Assembly: GCA_026874595.1 (NCBI GenBank)
Contig: CM049322.1
Coordinates: forward strand, 27,284,340-27,348,339
DNA length: 64,000 nucleotides
From: Sipunculus nudus
Taxonomy: Eukaryota > Annelida > Sipuncula > Golfingiida > Sipunculidae
Direction of reading: 5' to 3'
Position 1 is the first letter of the stretch. Every line of letters starts with the position of its first letter. The notes under the pieces were generated by a model that saw nothing but the letters and a program-made list of their open reading frames with translations, ran no database searches and was not told the DNA's origin. Shown in pieces: positions 32,276 to 44,219 of the stretch. Position numbers and translations under genes: made by a program.

Positions 32276-33430
32276 ATTGGTTAAAAATTTGTGTATCAAA
32301 TTTGAACGGAAAATATGAAATCATTTTAATGTTCACACATTTTTATATTTTGGCTTACTAGACCTTGAAGATCAAGGTCAATGTCTACCATTTTGGCACT
32401 CGTCCAAGATTATGGTTAAAGGAAAATTATGCTGTGCCTCAGTAGTTAATACATTAACAAGAAATCCTGCATATGTATTGAAAGAAAGTCATAAACCCTG
32501 AAAAAAACCTACAAAGGATGGGGATAGGGTAGCTATTTATTCCAATGATGCACAAAGAATTCTTCATTGATTTATATGGGGTGTCCTCATCAAAAAAAAA
32601 AAACAAAGTCATTTATAATGGTTGAACTTTTTTATTTCAATAACATTTAAATCAGTTAATATACATAACAGATAAAATATGATATGTGGTTCATCTATAT
32701 TTTCTTCTGATATGTGATCATGTATGAAATAAAATCATTTGGAATGCATCTGTTCTTTTTGCAATAAAACTTTTAATAAATTGTTTAAGATAATCCTTTA
32801 TTTATCCAAAATATCTTCTCCTAAACATCATTCATATATACTGTTCAAGAGGATTTAGTGTGGAACGACTGACTGTGTACAAATAATCTCTGATTGGGTA
32901 AGGTTTCTTTGTAACATTTACTGGTTTATGGAGAGTCCATGAGCACCTAAACATGGCAGCATGAAGCACAGATTCCATGTGTATGGAATGCAGAACAATG
33001 ATTGTTAGATTTCATATGTACCGGACCCATCATACTGTACCATGCTTTGTTTATCTATTTAAAGCACCAAGTATACCATGCAGAAATTGCAAAATGTAGC
33101 AATTTGTTTTGCCTGATATGCATTCCACATGCCAGTTAGCACAGGTGGAGTTGGTGTGGATTTTTATACACATTCCTGATTCAGGATTCTCATTCCTAGC
33201 ATATGGAATCTTAGCATTTACAATGAGGAGGGCACGAGGGGCATGATCAAAGTCTCTGACATAAAATGAAAAGATTATCAAAGCTTCTGACTAAACCTGA
33301 CTCAGTTACCACACCAAAAAAGGCAGGAGCAATACATTAGTGCATAATGTCCCCATCATATGTCTTGTGACCTCTTACCTCATTAAATTTGCATGGGTTT
33401 TCCTGAAAATTTATCTATATATATACCAGA
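32276..33430. other. AT-rich non-coding DNA
   Basis: No gene, exon or named repeat recognised. It would be downstream of the RIDA gene on its strand. Confidence 0.5.
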
Positions 33431-33461
33431 GAATAAACTGGAGAAAAACATCACATGGAAT

Positions 33462-33505
33462 TTTATTGATTACTGATCCCTAAACCTTAGTTGATGATAT
33501 TTATT
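33462..33505 (-). terminator. Two polyadenylation signals of RIDA
   Basis: AATAAA on the minus strand at 33505-33500 and at 33467-33462, about 155-200 bp after the RIDA stop codon, with a T-rich region beyond. This gives a short 3' UTR from 33661 to about 33440. Confidence 0.55.
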
Positions 33506-33661
33506 AATACTCAACAGATCGTCATCTTTAAATTGACATGTACTAACTGACTGTCAAACAATGACTGCTGGTTCATGTTAGTATTCTGGGTGCAGGCATT
33601 GACCAGGTTAGTTTTTTCTTCTAGTGCAGTTCAATGGCCAATCCACGTTAAGGCTGAAATT

Positions 33662-33721
33662 CTACTCCACATCCTGTACAGTCCCTAATACAGCAACTGC
33701 CTCAATCTCAACCCGTGCTCC
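33662..33721 (-). CDS. RIDA: RidA family deaminase, last coding exon
   Basis: The minus strand reads a 3' splice site (ctgttgcag) then 19 codons, GARVEIEAVAVLGTVQDVE, and TAG at 33664-33662. This is the C-terminal strand of the RidA/YjgF/UK114 fold, equivalent to the conserved xRxEIEAVA segment. The Glu that sits by the active site in family members is kept. The enzyme hydrolyses reactive enamine/imine intermediates (from serine and threonine dehydratase reactions) to 2-oxo acids and works as a trimer in cytosol or mitochondria. The exon starts in phase 0, fitting the end of the exon at 36260. The split before the G-R/K-I/V-E-I-E segment is, to my memory, also where vertebrate RIDA has an intron. 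Confidence 0.9.
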   Translation of the reverse strand, partial: GARVEIEAVAVLGTVQDVE

Positions 33722-34317
33722 CTGCAACAGTAAAGGCAGGTCATTTTTATCCTCCAACTCATTGTGACTTTGTGTGTTTGTTTAATTGTGTGTGAGAGAG
33801 ATTAAGAAAGAGAGAGAAAGGAGAGTTGACACATGTGACATATCTTGATATCCCTGAACCTGTAGATATAAACAGAAGGGAATTGTGCTGCAGCTAATGA
33901 AACATTCAGCAATCCTCTAACCCATGGCACTGTATACTGGTAATGTCCTGGTCCCTGTGCATTTGAGCATGCTCAAATACATGGAGTGCTAAATCATGCT
34001 CAGGGTGGTGGATTTATGGAAGGTGGGGGGGGGGGGGGGGTTGATGAGGGGTATAGCATATCTTCTTACCAAAGATTATATATATAGGAGCCTACCTCAA
34101 AATACATGATAGTGTACAATAATGAACTTTAAATAAACATGACTGATCCTTTCATATTTTTATATCTCCTTTAATGCTTTCTTTGTAGATGTTACTGTCT
34201 GATGTGTTTTCCCTCAATATTACATGCAAAGTCCAATAGAGAGGGGGAGGTAATGGCCTCCTGCAGCAATCCCCCCCCCCTGGATATGCCCAAGATGCTC
34301 TGCTCCAAAAATTATGT

Positions 34318-34740
34318 AGCATACTCTGAACAACATATTAATGTATCATACTCTAATCAACATATAAATGTATCATACTCTAATCAACATATTAATGTAT
34401 CATACTCTAATCAACATATAAATGTATCATACTCTTATCAACATATTAATGTATCATACTCTGATCATCATACTAATGTATCATACTCTAATCAACATAT
34501 AAATGTATCATACTCTAATCAACATATTAATGTATCATACTCTGATCATCATACTAATGTATCATACTCTAATCAACATATAAATGCATCATTCTCTGAT
34601 CATATTAATATATCATACTCATTCCAAAAAGTTATGTATGATACTCTAATTAACATATAAATCTATCATACTCTGATCACCATATCAATGTATCATACTC
34701 TGATCCACATATAAATGTATCATACTCTGATCCACACAGA
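34318..34740. repeat. 27 bp minisatellite A, about 15 copies
   Basis: Unit CATACTCTAATCAACATATA plus AATGTAT, period 27 (for example 34321 to 34348). Copies vary mainly at A/T positions. Because 27 is a multiple of three, one strand stays open as a nine-residue peptide repeat (34202-34660), but I see no sign that it is translated. Confidence 0.9.
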
Positions 34741-34829
34741 AAAGTATTATATCCTTGTCTATTATCAGTCATAATTATTGTACCACACTCCTTATCTCTA
34801 ATCAGTCACAATTATTATACCACAGAACA

Positions 34830-36033
34830 TAATATCCTGTTTTGTGGATTAGATCATCATACCCTGTTCTGTTGATCAGAACATGACACCCTGCTGTGTG
34901 GATCAAAACATGATACACTGTTGTGTGGATCAGAACATGACACCCAGCTGTGTGGATCAGAACATGATACCCAGCTGTGTGGATCAGAACATAATATCCT
35001 GTTGTGTGGATCAAAAGATAATATCCTGTTGTGTTGATCAGAACATGATACTCTGTTGTGTTGATCAGAACATGATACTCTTTTGTGTTGAACAGAACAT
35101 GACACCCTGCTGTGTGGATCAAAACATAATATCCTTTTGTGTGGATCAAAAGATAATATCCTGTTGTGTTGATCAGAACTTGACACCCAGCTGTGTGGAT
35201 CAGAACATAATATCCTGTTGTGTGGATCAAAAGATAATATCCTGTTGTGTTGATCAGAACATGATACTCTGTTGTGTTGATCAGAAAATGATACTCTTTT
35301 GTGCTGATCAGAACATGATACTCTTTTGTGCTGATCAGAACATGATACCATGCTGTGTGGATCAGAACATGATACTCTGTTGTGTTGATCAGAACATGAT
35401 ACTCTGTTGTGTTGATCAAAACATGATACTCTGTTGTGTTGATCAGAACATGATACTCTGTTGTGTTGATCAGAACATGATAATCTGTTGTATAAATCAG
35501 AACATGAAACTCTGTTGTGTTGATCAGAACATGATACTCTGTTGTGTTGATCAGAACATGATACTCTTTTGAGTTGATCAGAAAATGGCACCCTGTTATG
35601 TGTATCAGAACATGATACCATGCTGTGTGGATCAGAACATGATACTCTGTTGTGTTGATCAGAACATAATACCAAGCTGTGTGGATCACAAAATGATACC
35701 CAGGTGTGTGGATCAGAACATGATACCCAGCTGTGTGGATCAAAACATGATACCCTGTTATATGTATCAGAACATGATACCATGCTGTTTGTGTCAGAAC
35801 ATGATACCCAGTTGTGTGGATCAGAACATGATACTCTGTTGTGTTGATCAGAACATGATACTCTGTTGTGTTGATCAGAACATGATACTCTGTTGTGTGA
35901 ATCAGAACATGATACTCTGTTGTGTTGATCAGAACATGATACTCTGTTGTGTGAATCAGAACATAATACTCTGTTGTGCTGAACAGAACATGATACCCTG
36001 TTATGTGGATCAGAACATGATACCCATTTGATT
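34830..36033. repeat. 27 bp minisatellite B, about 44 copies
   Basis: Unit GATCAGAACATGATACTCTG plus TTGTGTT, period exactly 27. It is open in one plus-strand frame over long stretches (34883-36031) and in two minus-strand frames (34802-35783), giving long open frames with nine-residue repeats such as MILCCVDQN. The openness on both strands follows from the period and lack of stops in the unit, so I do not call proteins. It lies inside an intron of RIDA. Confidence 0.9.
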
Positions 36034-36259
36034 AAACTGACGTCCCAAATACAGATATAGACTGCCTAAACTTACAAACAAAATAAGCTTTAGACCACTA
36101 AAAATTACAAACAAATTCAGATATACCTGGTAGACCACTTAAATTTAGAAACATATACAGATATAGACCACTTTAAGTTATAAACAAATACAGATACAGG
36201 CCACATGCTTTAGGTAGAAATGACACTCTGTATACAGATAGGCCACTCAGGCCACTTAC

Positions 36260-36315
36260 TTTTGGAAGCGCTGCAACTTGATAGGCAGCCCTTGCTGGTG
36301 GGCGGCTGGTAAAGT
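36260..36315 (-). CDS. RIDA: RidA family deaminase, penultimate coding exon
   Basis: The minus strand has acceptor atctttacag, then 56 bp, then donor GTAAGT (36259-36254). The two first bases AC complete a Tyr codon begun by the previous exon. The rest reads FTSRPPARAAYQVAALPK. The PARAAYQVAALP stretch is the signature of RidA proteins and contains the arginine that binds the substrate carboxylate (Arg105 in the E. coli enzyme). It ends in phase 0 and joins the exon at 33721. Confidence 0.92.
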
Positions 36316-36584
36316 CTGTAAAGATATAACATCAATCTTAGGTTCAATGTTGTTATTGTGTAACATCTATCTATGTAGTATCAGCTTTAATCCCAACACA
36401 GGTTCATGAACAAAACAGTTAAAATTTTTGCCATGCTGACAGATGACCAAATATAATTTTTAGACTTTTAAGACACACTGACCTCATTTCAGGCAGGCCT
36501 CCTTTCTTCCTACTAGGGCCTATGCTTCTGAAGCATTTCAATTTGAAATTGTTATACAATTCTGAATTTTAAAAGTTGATATTC

Positions 36585-37680
36585 ACAAGGGACCCATGAG
36601 TCAATACTCAGCTGAAAATTATTCGTTCCCTTTCCGCCTGAGTACCTGTTTTCTGTTTTCTCATTGTCACAGAACTGACAGGAATTTCAGAATGATGGTC
36701 CTGTGGCCTTAACCAATGGCCTTGTGACAAAAACTCAGGGAACTTATTATCCTTGAACTTGCAGTATTTTATATTATTGTAACAAAAGATTGTCTAAAAA
36801 TCTACTGATTTCTCTCACATTTGGCAAGTAAGCCAGGTATGAAAGATGGAAACTTTGGGATGCAAAGTTTGATTTACAGTGCATCCACAATCTTTTTAAA
36901 GTTGTGTCTCCTTTGACCTTCACCTTTGACCTCTGGACCCTGAAAATAAAAATGTTACTTAATTAAGAAGTAGGTCATAAATGAATCAAGCCTGAAGCCA
37001 ATCTGTCTATCCAAACCAGAATTATCATCCTTAAACTAATTTGTGAAGGGATGGGCCCTTTGACCATGACCTTTGACCCTATGACCCCAGAATTGTAGAG
37101 CATCTTTCCCTATTGGCAATGGAGCAATATTTTGAAGATGGAAGGTTTAGGATGAACAGTTTGGCTTGAAATGCATAGAAATTCTTTTTTAAGAAATGTG
37201 ACTTTTGACCTTTGGACCTTTGAACCACAAAATCAACAGGGTTCTTACTTTAGTGGTGAGCCATATATCAGTTAAGTTTGAAACCAATATGACAAACTGA
37301 ACTGGAGTTATCATCTGGAAACTTATTTGTGATCAGATGGTCCCTGTGACCTTGACCTTTGACCTTGTGACCCCAAATTCATTTATGCTCTCCCCATACT
37401 GGCAAGTCCGCTAAATGCCCAAGATGGAAAGTTTGGGATATAAAGCTTGGCTTAAAAATGCAGCCTTATTCTTTTTAAATAAGTGAGTCTTGTGACCTTG
37501 ACCTCATGACCCAAAAAATATGCAGGTTCTTGCTTTAGTGAAGGGCCATATGAAAATCAAGTTTGAAATCCATATGTCAATCCAATCTGGAGTTATCATC
37601 TGGCAACAAATTTGTGTGGATGGACAGATGGACAGACAGAAAAACAGACAGACAGTCAGACAGGGTGATTACTGTAGGGT
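36585..37680 (+). repeat. Helentron-like repeat with about 300 bp core carrying DR1 sites
   Basis: The 5' end ACAAGGGACCCATGAGTCAA, with CTCAGCTGA (36585-36615), is shared with other families. About two and a half core units follow ('gttatcatc', 'aagatggaaagtttgggat', 'gaccttgacctttgacc'), then a GGACAGATGGACAGAC microsatellite (37617-37660). TGACCTTTGACC direct repeats occur at 37067-37078 and 37353-37364, with further half-sites. The 3' hairpin end is not recognised. Confidence 0.65.
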
Positions 37681-39655
37681 ATCCACTTGTGATCAATAGA
37701 CACAACTGGTTTTGGGACATAAGATGGAATCACAGGTGAGAAACTGACATGATTGTTGTCATTTTTTAGTTAAAAATTGAAAAATATTCATAAAAATAAG
37801 AAACAGGTAGCACCACCACTTTTCTGAAACTGATAAAAACTACCGTAATGTCTACTTGAATTCGTACAGGAAAAAATAATTATTTTTCTCAGTGTGTGAA
37901 TTATTATATGTAAATATGAAAAATTAGAATATTGCAGGAGAGAAGATCGTTTGACACCTGAGAACCGGCGATGGGCGATAATAGATGATGTACGGTAACT
38001 TATTATTTAACACTTGTTCGGGAATATATGTGAGCGCTGCTGGTGACGAAAAAGATATCCAGTTTATCCCGTAACTGACATTTTATAAACCGGTGTTTTA
38101 TATATATATGTATTATATACAGGGTTTTAGCCGCGCCGGTCGGGGGTAACCGGGACGGCCTGTACTGCCGGCCGTAACAAACTTAACATTCGTAACCCAC
38201 AGACCGGCACAAAAGATCATAAAGATCGTCAAAAATCCAGCTACCGGCAATAGAACTTCAGTAATTCATTACCCCAAACTGTTAAATTTGTACCTCATTA
38301 GTATGTTAACAAATTTATTTGATCACGGCTGTGGTGCAAACAAAATTGACAGGAGTCACTGATCACCTGAATATTACACATCAAATAAATTATTGGTAAA
38401 CAAACAAGCAACGAAGCGTTTCACAGTTTGGACATGAAAGGAAAACATCATTAGCCAGGGGTCTCTCACGGCCTACAGCGGTGCGTAGCATCATTAGTGG
38501 TAAGAAAATGGGTTATTGTTTTGTAATACTTCATGGCAACATTTAATTCATTTACAAACATTATTTGTGTGGATTGCAGAACACGCCCTAATAAAATGGT
38601 AATGGTGATTTTCTTAGGGCGTTAATGAAATTTATTCGGGGTGCCACCTGGCGGCAAGTGAACTTATTACAGCCGTGAATATGTAATCTCAGCAGATATA
38701 TTTATATATTTCAATAAATTGTTTATTTTACCCGTTTGGTAATTTCAGTGGAAAGAAATAAATGAAAAAAAAATATATGTGTATCATATTTTTAAACTGG
38801 GACGGGGGAGTAACATAAAAGGGGGAAAAAATTGGTAGGTTTGAACTAGGAGCACATAGTTCAAACTGAAGCAGTGCATGCGCCTTTAACCAAATGGCCA
38901 CATTAACCAACGATTCACGCGGAAGTTTTTATTTGGGAGATTCTAATAAGATTTATACAGCGGGAAAAAAAATAATTATTTCACGGTTATAACCGTGATT
39001 TATCAAATTAAAACCCTTGAAGACAGCGGTATATTCTTTGTAGCTGCGGTTCAAAGCACTCTGACGATCTCCATTTAACCTTTGATGTCTTGTAGCACCA
39101 GGTCATGCCTGTGATCAGTGGTCCGTGCGAGGTTTGTCCCAAGTGGATTACTAGTATATGATCATCAGCTAATGTGATTTTTGTCCCACTTACAAATCCT
39201 TCTTATTATATTATTAAGTAAACAAAATATTATCGATTAAGACACATTTTTACCTCGAGTTCTATTGTTCAAATTACATTCATGCTGTAACAAGTCTGAA
39301 GCAAAGATGGCCCATCGGTATCAGTTAAGCGGCAGTTTTTCCAATTTACATACATGAAGTCGCAAATCTGATAAAATTGTTCCGATAAATTATCATGTTA
39401 CTTCCTCGCACTAAGACATAAAGATGTGTTGTTATCAGGTTAACAGCGTAGACATTTGATTCATCTCCGCATGCAAAGCCGTTTTAATCATAGCTACAAT
39501 TACTGTTCATACAGACCGCCGGTGGTCACCGGCAATAGCTAATATCGGCACAGTATGTTGGTGTACGAATTCATATATGTAATATAGAAAAATATGATTC
39601 AGGAAATTTATAGTGTGCGAACTAATGAAGGATACGAACTGATGTAGACATTACG
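37681..39655. other. Intronic DNA, no exon recognised
   Basis: Mostly AT-rich. A perfect 16 bp palindrome CACGGTTATAACCGTG lies at 38982-38997, and GC-rich blocks lie at 38123-38180. No coding or named repeat. Confidence 0.4.
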
Positions 39656-40238
39656 GTAGTCATGGTCAATATTCAAAGCAAAATTCATGACAATCCATGC
39701 ATTAATTATCAAGATACTGGAGGTTTTGTATCAGATTTTTTATTATTCTTGGGGGTACTTAAATGCCCCATAGTTGGAGGATATAGGTTGCAGTGACCTA
39801 ATATCAGGTTTCCAAGGAGATTTTTATGGACCTCCCTTCATTTTTAGTTACAGGCTTCTAGGGTCAGCGGTTACGATTAGTGGCCTGATTACAGAAGGCC
39901 AGAAGGCCAGACAGCTGAGGGACAAAGTGCCATACCTATATCTCAGACGACTTACAGTCAGCTGAGCTAAAAGCCATCATTATCACTGTGATGACTTGTA
40001 AGAAGTTCCCAACTACAGAACCCCTATATCTACTAGTGGCCTATGGGCCATGACACTCAGCTGAATTTAAAATTCAGGTGATGCATGTATTAATGATAGT
40101 CGAAAGATATAGATTGCAGTGTCCTAGGTCCAGTGGTTATGATTTGTGCCTGTTAAAGGACGGACAGACAGCCAGACGGACAATGGACAAAGGGTGATTG
40201 CTATAGCTCAGATGACTTTCAGTCCACTGAGCTAAAAA
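39656..40238 (+). repeat. Family 3 repeat with two 3' hairpin ends
   Basis: Core blocks of family 3, an 'agaaggccagaaggccagac' tract and a hairpin ending GTCAGCTGAGCTAA (about 39938-39970), then a second short unit with GGACGGACAGACAGCC (about 40156) and a hairpin at 40203-40237. Confidence 0.7.
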
Positions 40239-40244
40239 CTTGGT

Positions 40245-40590
40245 GCACAGTTCTTCACAATGGATCATACTGATCCTTTAACATAAATGTCTTAAGTTTC
40301 TTCTTGAACATGACTAGAATATAAGTTTGTCTGAGATCCAAGGGGGAGACTTTACCAAAAAGCTGGTCCCGCAATGCTAAAGGCTCTCTGAGCAATCAGT
40401 GATGACTTTGTTTTTGGCAATCTTGATTTCAAAATTTCAGGTTACGATTTGGCACATTTGGCTGGATCAGGTCTTGCAAGTAAGCAGAGGAAATTTGATG
40501 CTTTGTTTTGAATACTTGCATGGCAAGTTTGAACATTATATGCTGATTGTTGAGGAGCCAGTGTAGTCCGGCAGTGAAACCCCCAATTTC
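40245..40590 (-). pseudogene. LINE ORF2 C-terminal remnant
   Basis: The minus strand reads LHWLLNNQHIMFKLAMQVFK, then AYLQDLIQPNVPNR, a stop, LREPLALRDQLFGKVSPLDL and FKKKLKTFMLK. This is the standard C-terminal pattern of CR1/L2-type LINEs (HWLP...FKLA...YL.DLL.P..P.R...PLDLR...FKKKLKT). It has stops and frame changes. It lies on the same strand as, and downstream of, the RT piece at 44545-46010, so both may be parts of one LINE split by 3.9 kb of later insertions; this is inference. Confidence 0.65.
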
Positions 40591-40674
40591 GAGTGCATCT
40601 GCATAAAATATTTTTGCAGTTTCATGACCTTTGGATCCTACTTATTTATATTAGAGAGGGTGTCACTCTAGCAT

Positions 40675-40930
40675 TCTGGTAAAGGATTACATTGAAAAAT
40701 TTTGAATTGGAAATTAACATTAATTTTTTTACTACTGAAACTTCTGTGTGCATGGTAGTAGTCTGTGTTTTTCAGCTTTTGCATCTACTAAAGTATTGTG
40801 TTTTAGGTCTCTATAGGGATTGATGGTGGCAAATTGAGGCGTTATAAGCCTACGAAAGTGATCAGGCAATTTGCATGATATCAATGAATCAAGTTAAAGT
40901 GGAAATTGAAGTAGTTATCAACAAGTAACC
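40675..40930 (+). repeat. Dispersed repeat, copy 2 (copy 1 at 21530-21790)
   Basis: Shares blocks in the same order with 21530-21790. It abuts a Helentron-like 5' end at 40921-40953. Confidence 0.6.
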
Positions 40931-41180
40931 CAGGGGTCATGATGCTCATCTGACTAGGAATACATTCACAAAAGTAATTTTATCAATGCCAAATTTTGTA
41001 GGTGGTATCCCCATTCAACTTGTGCATAGCTCATAGGATAAGGATAATAGAGACCTTATTTCAGCTTTCCAAGGAGATATTTCATGGACCTCCCTGGATG
41101 TCAAGTTAGAAGATTCTGGGTGCAATGGTTACAATTTGTGCCCTATTAACAGACAACCACATCTTTGAAGGTCTCAAGAA
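40921..41180 (+). repeat. Helentron-like 5' end followed by family 3 core
   Basis: The start ACAAGTAACCCAGGGGTCAT with CTCATCTGA is a diverged form of the shared 5' end, then 'gatgtcaagttagaagattc' and 'gatttgtgccct' core sequence. Its closest full-order match in the window is the 5' end at 57906. Confidence 0.55.
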
Positions 41181-41184
41181 AACT

Positions 41185-41457
41185 CATTGAGAATTTGTTC
41201 TAACTTATCAGAATTTACAAGCAAATTAAAAACTCACCTGTTTGCCGAGTTCTACTACTCTGGTCATTGAGACTTTATGGAACCTGGTCTTTTTTGACCA
41301 TCTTGGTCTTTATTCATAATATATTGAATTGTCTGATTTATTTTTTACTGTTCATACTTAGTCATCATTGTATCATCTTTTATATGTATCAGCATTTTAG
41401 AGCATGCTTAGCATGGATTTTAGTATTTTTACGCTTTATAAAATAAATTATTATTAT
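41185..41457 (+). mobile_element. LINE 3' end with (ATT)n tail
   Basis: The plus strand reads LSEFTSKLKTHLFAEFYYSG and a stop, the typical last residues of CR1/Nimbus-like ORF2, then a 3' UTR with AATAAA and an (ATT)n tail at 41444-41460. Strongly 5'-truncated. Confidence 0.6.
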
Positions 41458-41460
41458 TAT

Positions 41461-41745
41461 TGTTAAGTGTCTACCAACCTCGTCTTGTGTCTCCCTCACC
41501 CTGTGTTACAAGTAAAACACCCACACAAAATCACTCTGAACATAATGGTGGAGACCGTGTCCCGTACCTCCCTGTTCTATCAGCTACTGACCCCCAAAAG
41601 TGCTGAGGAAGCAGAATAGACCCACCACTGGTGAAACTGCCTGTTGTGCCTCCGCCATGGACAACCCACCTGAAGAAAAGGCTAAAGTTCTACGACTGCC
41701 AAGTTGGCCTGATGATACTGTTGCTCACTATCTTGCTTTAGTAAG
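41461..41745 (+). mobile_element. LTR end, primer site and gag start of a second LTR retrotransposon (fragment)
   Basis: A TGTTAAG...CTGAACA segment (41461-41542) is followed by TGGTGGAGACCG (41545-41556), which looks like a primer binding site. An ATG at 41657 opens MDNPPEEKAKVLRLPSWPDD, resembling the N terminus of Gypsy Gag (LP.F.P.D). The similarity stops near 41745, where other sequence begins. The LTR is probably cut on its left by the LINE tail. Confidence 0.4.
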
Positions 41746-42118
41746 AGGGTGTTGCCATAATCAAGTTTGCTTGTGACAAAGGCATGTATCAGTACCCCTA
41801 GCAAAGTCTTGTCTAAGTATAGCCATGACAACATGACACTCAGGCCTTCGGAAATAAACTGATACAGTGATAGGGCCTGGAGTCATGATGGCAGTCATAA
41901 CAGAACGCCCATTCTAAGGGTCGGATCAAAATATTTACTGTCTGGTATTATTTGGCATCACAGGCTTGTAAAGTCGTATTATATGTGCTTAATATCGAAG
42001 AAGAAATGTTGTTACACAAAATAATTACATTTATTACCTCCTTTCATCACTGTGGCATCGATTCACGTGAAGCGGTACTTCTCATTCAAAACTAAATGTG
42101 TCATGGCGCGGTCGTGTA

Positions 42119-44219
42119 TGTAAACTTGGAAGTCGGAAGCCGGAAGCCGGAAACCAAGGAATTGTCTTATAAATAAAGCAGTTTAAAGCATGTACAAAAT
42201 GCTAACGCTTCAATACCGTTTTGTTTTTCCCCGATAGAATAAGATCTTCATTATCATTCTGTGAAGAATAATAGTGATCCATTCTTTAATCAGAAAGTTA
42301 TGGATGATTTTGTGCTCGGAAGCCATCTCGGAAATCAGTCAGAAGTGCTGGGATGTGATCCAATGTGTATAACTCGGAAGTCGAAGAGACGCACTGGTTA
42401 ACTTGTGGTCAGTTAAGAGTCACAGCCCAAATGCAGTTACATTATAATTATAGTTGCATGCATATATTAAAATTTTTTATGCATGATTCTGCTTTTAATG
42501 AGTGTATAATACAATATACATGATACATAATTGAAAAACTATAACTTCTTAATTTTTTTATTTGTAAATTTAATATATATTTTACAAATGTGTGGGTATA
42601 TTTTCACGTAATATATTTCGCCCCATCTAGAGCTATGATTTTGTTAAAGATATTTATATTTACATGAGGAATGTATGGGAAGGGATTAATTTTTAAAAAA
42701 TGCAATGTAAAGAGGACATTTTGAGGCACCTTAAACAAATGATTATGAGGATTTTCTGTTTTCCGCAACTGTTCTCCTACATGTTTATGAACAATATATT
42801 CAAACTTGAGGTTGTGGGCTTTAATATTTATATTTCTGTAAAATTACGGTATAAACTGTAAAGTCCAAATATTCAAAAGTTCGTTACATGTTAATGTCAA
42901 TGATGAAATGCGCGTCTATACATTTATAACTTGCAAAATGTCACTATTTAAAGGTATTACTCATTGTAAAATAATTGATATGTTTAAGTCTTAGGACAAT
43001 CTTTGCATTTAACTGACTTTTGTGATCTGTGAGCGCCCAGGCTCACAGTGCGTGAGCCTGAGTATCAGCCGAGGAGGCGTGAGATTTTTCACGGTCGATC
43101 CCACCCCGAGCTGAGCTCTGTGGGGAGACCGTGCATGACTCGCACGGTAATGCAAGGGAGGGGGGGGATTCCTCAATATACTAGTGTATATTTATATGCT
43201 CTCAAAGTGGAGTAAATCACCAACTTATGAATTGGAAAGTCAAAAATATAATAATGAAATTGCTGGGGAATAAAAAAGTAATCTGAAAAAGAAATGAAAA
43301 TTGATTACGAATTTATTTGAAAAGAACTCGATAAAATGAGAGATATTACGTCTAAATAGGCTTGCGCCCTCTATGTATGCACCACTGAATAATAAATATG
43401 GTATAATAAACCCTAATACGGCATTAAAAATAGATATAAATTACGATGTCATTAAAAAAAAAAAAACAGTAATATATTTCCCATACATTGAACAAATATG
43501 AAAATTCAATATATTTTGATCTTTATAAAAATCCATGCATCTGAATATTCCGTGTATACTCACTATTTTTATTTGATCCTTATATTTTTATCCTAAGAAA
43601 ACAAAATTAACCGGACTATAGTCGGAATTCTCGATACAGTATAGTACCGTGCGCTTTCAGATATCCTTCTCTCTGAACTTAATAGTTGCTGGTATCAGGT
43701 TCTATAATTAAACAGAATTTTTTATATCTATAACATTTGCTCTGTAACAATTTATTTTTAAACATTTACTGAACTTTTTCCCCCAACATAAAATACGGTA
43801 ACAGCGTAAAATATTGATGAGTTAATATAATCTTGTTTTACAAAATGAAATAAAATATCAATATAATATATTATAAAAAAACAGCATCATGAATGTTAAA
43901 AAACAGATTGAGTTTATGAAAAATATGTCATATTGAAATAATTGAAAATGCTGGACACGTTTGCTGACAATATGATGACCAGTGCATTAGCCATTACTGG
44001 CTTCCGAGTTTTACACATCTGGACCATAACCGGGCATTTCCGAGTCGATAACTTGGGATGGATAACTTTGATTTTTGCATTATGCTAAAAAAAACTAATT
44101 CTATCAATAAAAATAAAATGGTACTTTCCATTAATGTAGTAGCATTTTAATTATGCTTCGATCATTGCTTTATTTTAAAAAATCCTTGCTTCCGACTATG
44201 GACTTCCGAGTTTTACACA
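42119..44219. mobile_element. TIR DNA transposon, 2.1 kb, non-autonomous
   Basis: Ends TGTAAACTTGGAAGTC (left) and, as complement, TGTGTAAAACTCGGAAGTC (right), flanked by TA (42117-42118, 44220-44221). The similarity continues inwards over about 60 bp (GTCGGAAGC, AAATAAAGCA). The CTCGGAAGTC motif recurs within both sub-ends (42311, 42365 and, inverted, 43990). The interior is AT-rich without a transposase frame. The TA target suggests Tc1/mariner-like, but the call is open. Confidence 0.55.
43028..43150. other. GC-rich island with consecutive hairpins
   Basis: Inside the AT-rich TIR element. CTGTGAGC pairs with GCTCACAG, or alternatively CAGGCTCAC pairs with GTGAGCCTG (43038-43060); the two stems overlap and exclude each other. 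Next, CACGGTC pairs with GACCGTG around CCCAC/GTGGG (about 43098-43134), and CCGTGC pairs with GCACGG (about 43128-43146). Function unknown. Confidence 0.55.

Larger units (their letters stand above)
33722..36259 (-). other. RIDA intron (about 2.5 kb) with minisatellites
   Basis: Bounded by GTAAGT (36259-36254) and a TTGCAG acceptor. Apart from the 27 bp arrays it holds a GAGA run (33795-33825), a 20 bp poly-G run (34026-34040) and no exon I can see. Confidence 0.75.

Noticed and set aside
34202-34660. 152-codon frame over minisatellite A
   Set aside because: Same reason as for array B: it is the repeat unit read in frame.
34802-36031. Long open frames (up to 313 codons) in the 27 bp array
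   Set aside because: They exist on both strands only because the period is a multiple of three and the unit lacks stops. No start context, no domain, and they lie in an intron.
34318-36033. CRISPR-like array
   Set aside because: Repeats are directly adjoining with no unique spacers, and the host is an animal.
43028-43150. tRNA gene in the GC-rich island (GGTCGATCCC resembles a B box)
   Set aside because: The box lacks one T, no A box with proper spacing or acceptor stem was found, and the strong hairpins do not form a cloverleaf.
42119-44219. hAT assignment for the 2.1 kb TIR element
   Set aside because: No 8 bp duplication found; only TA is shared at the ends.
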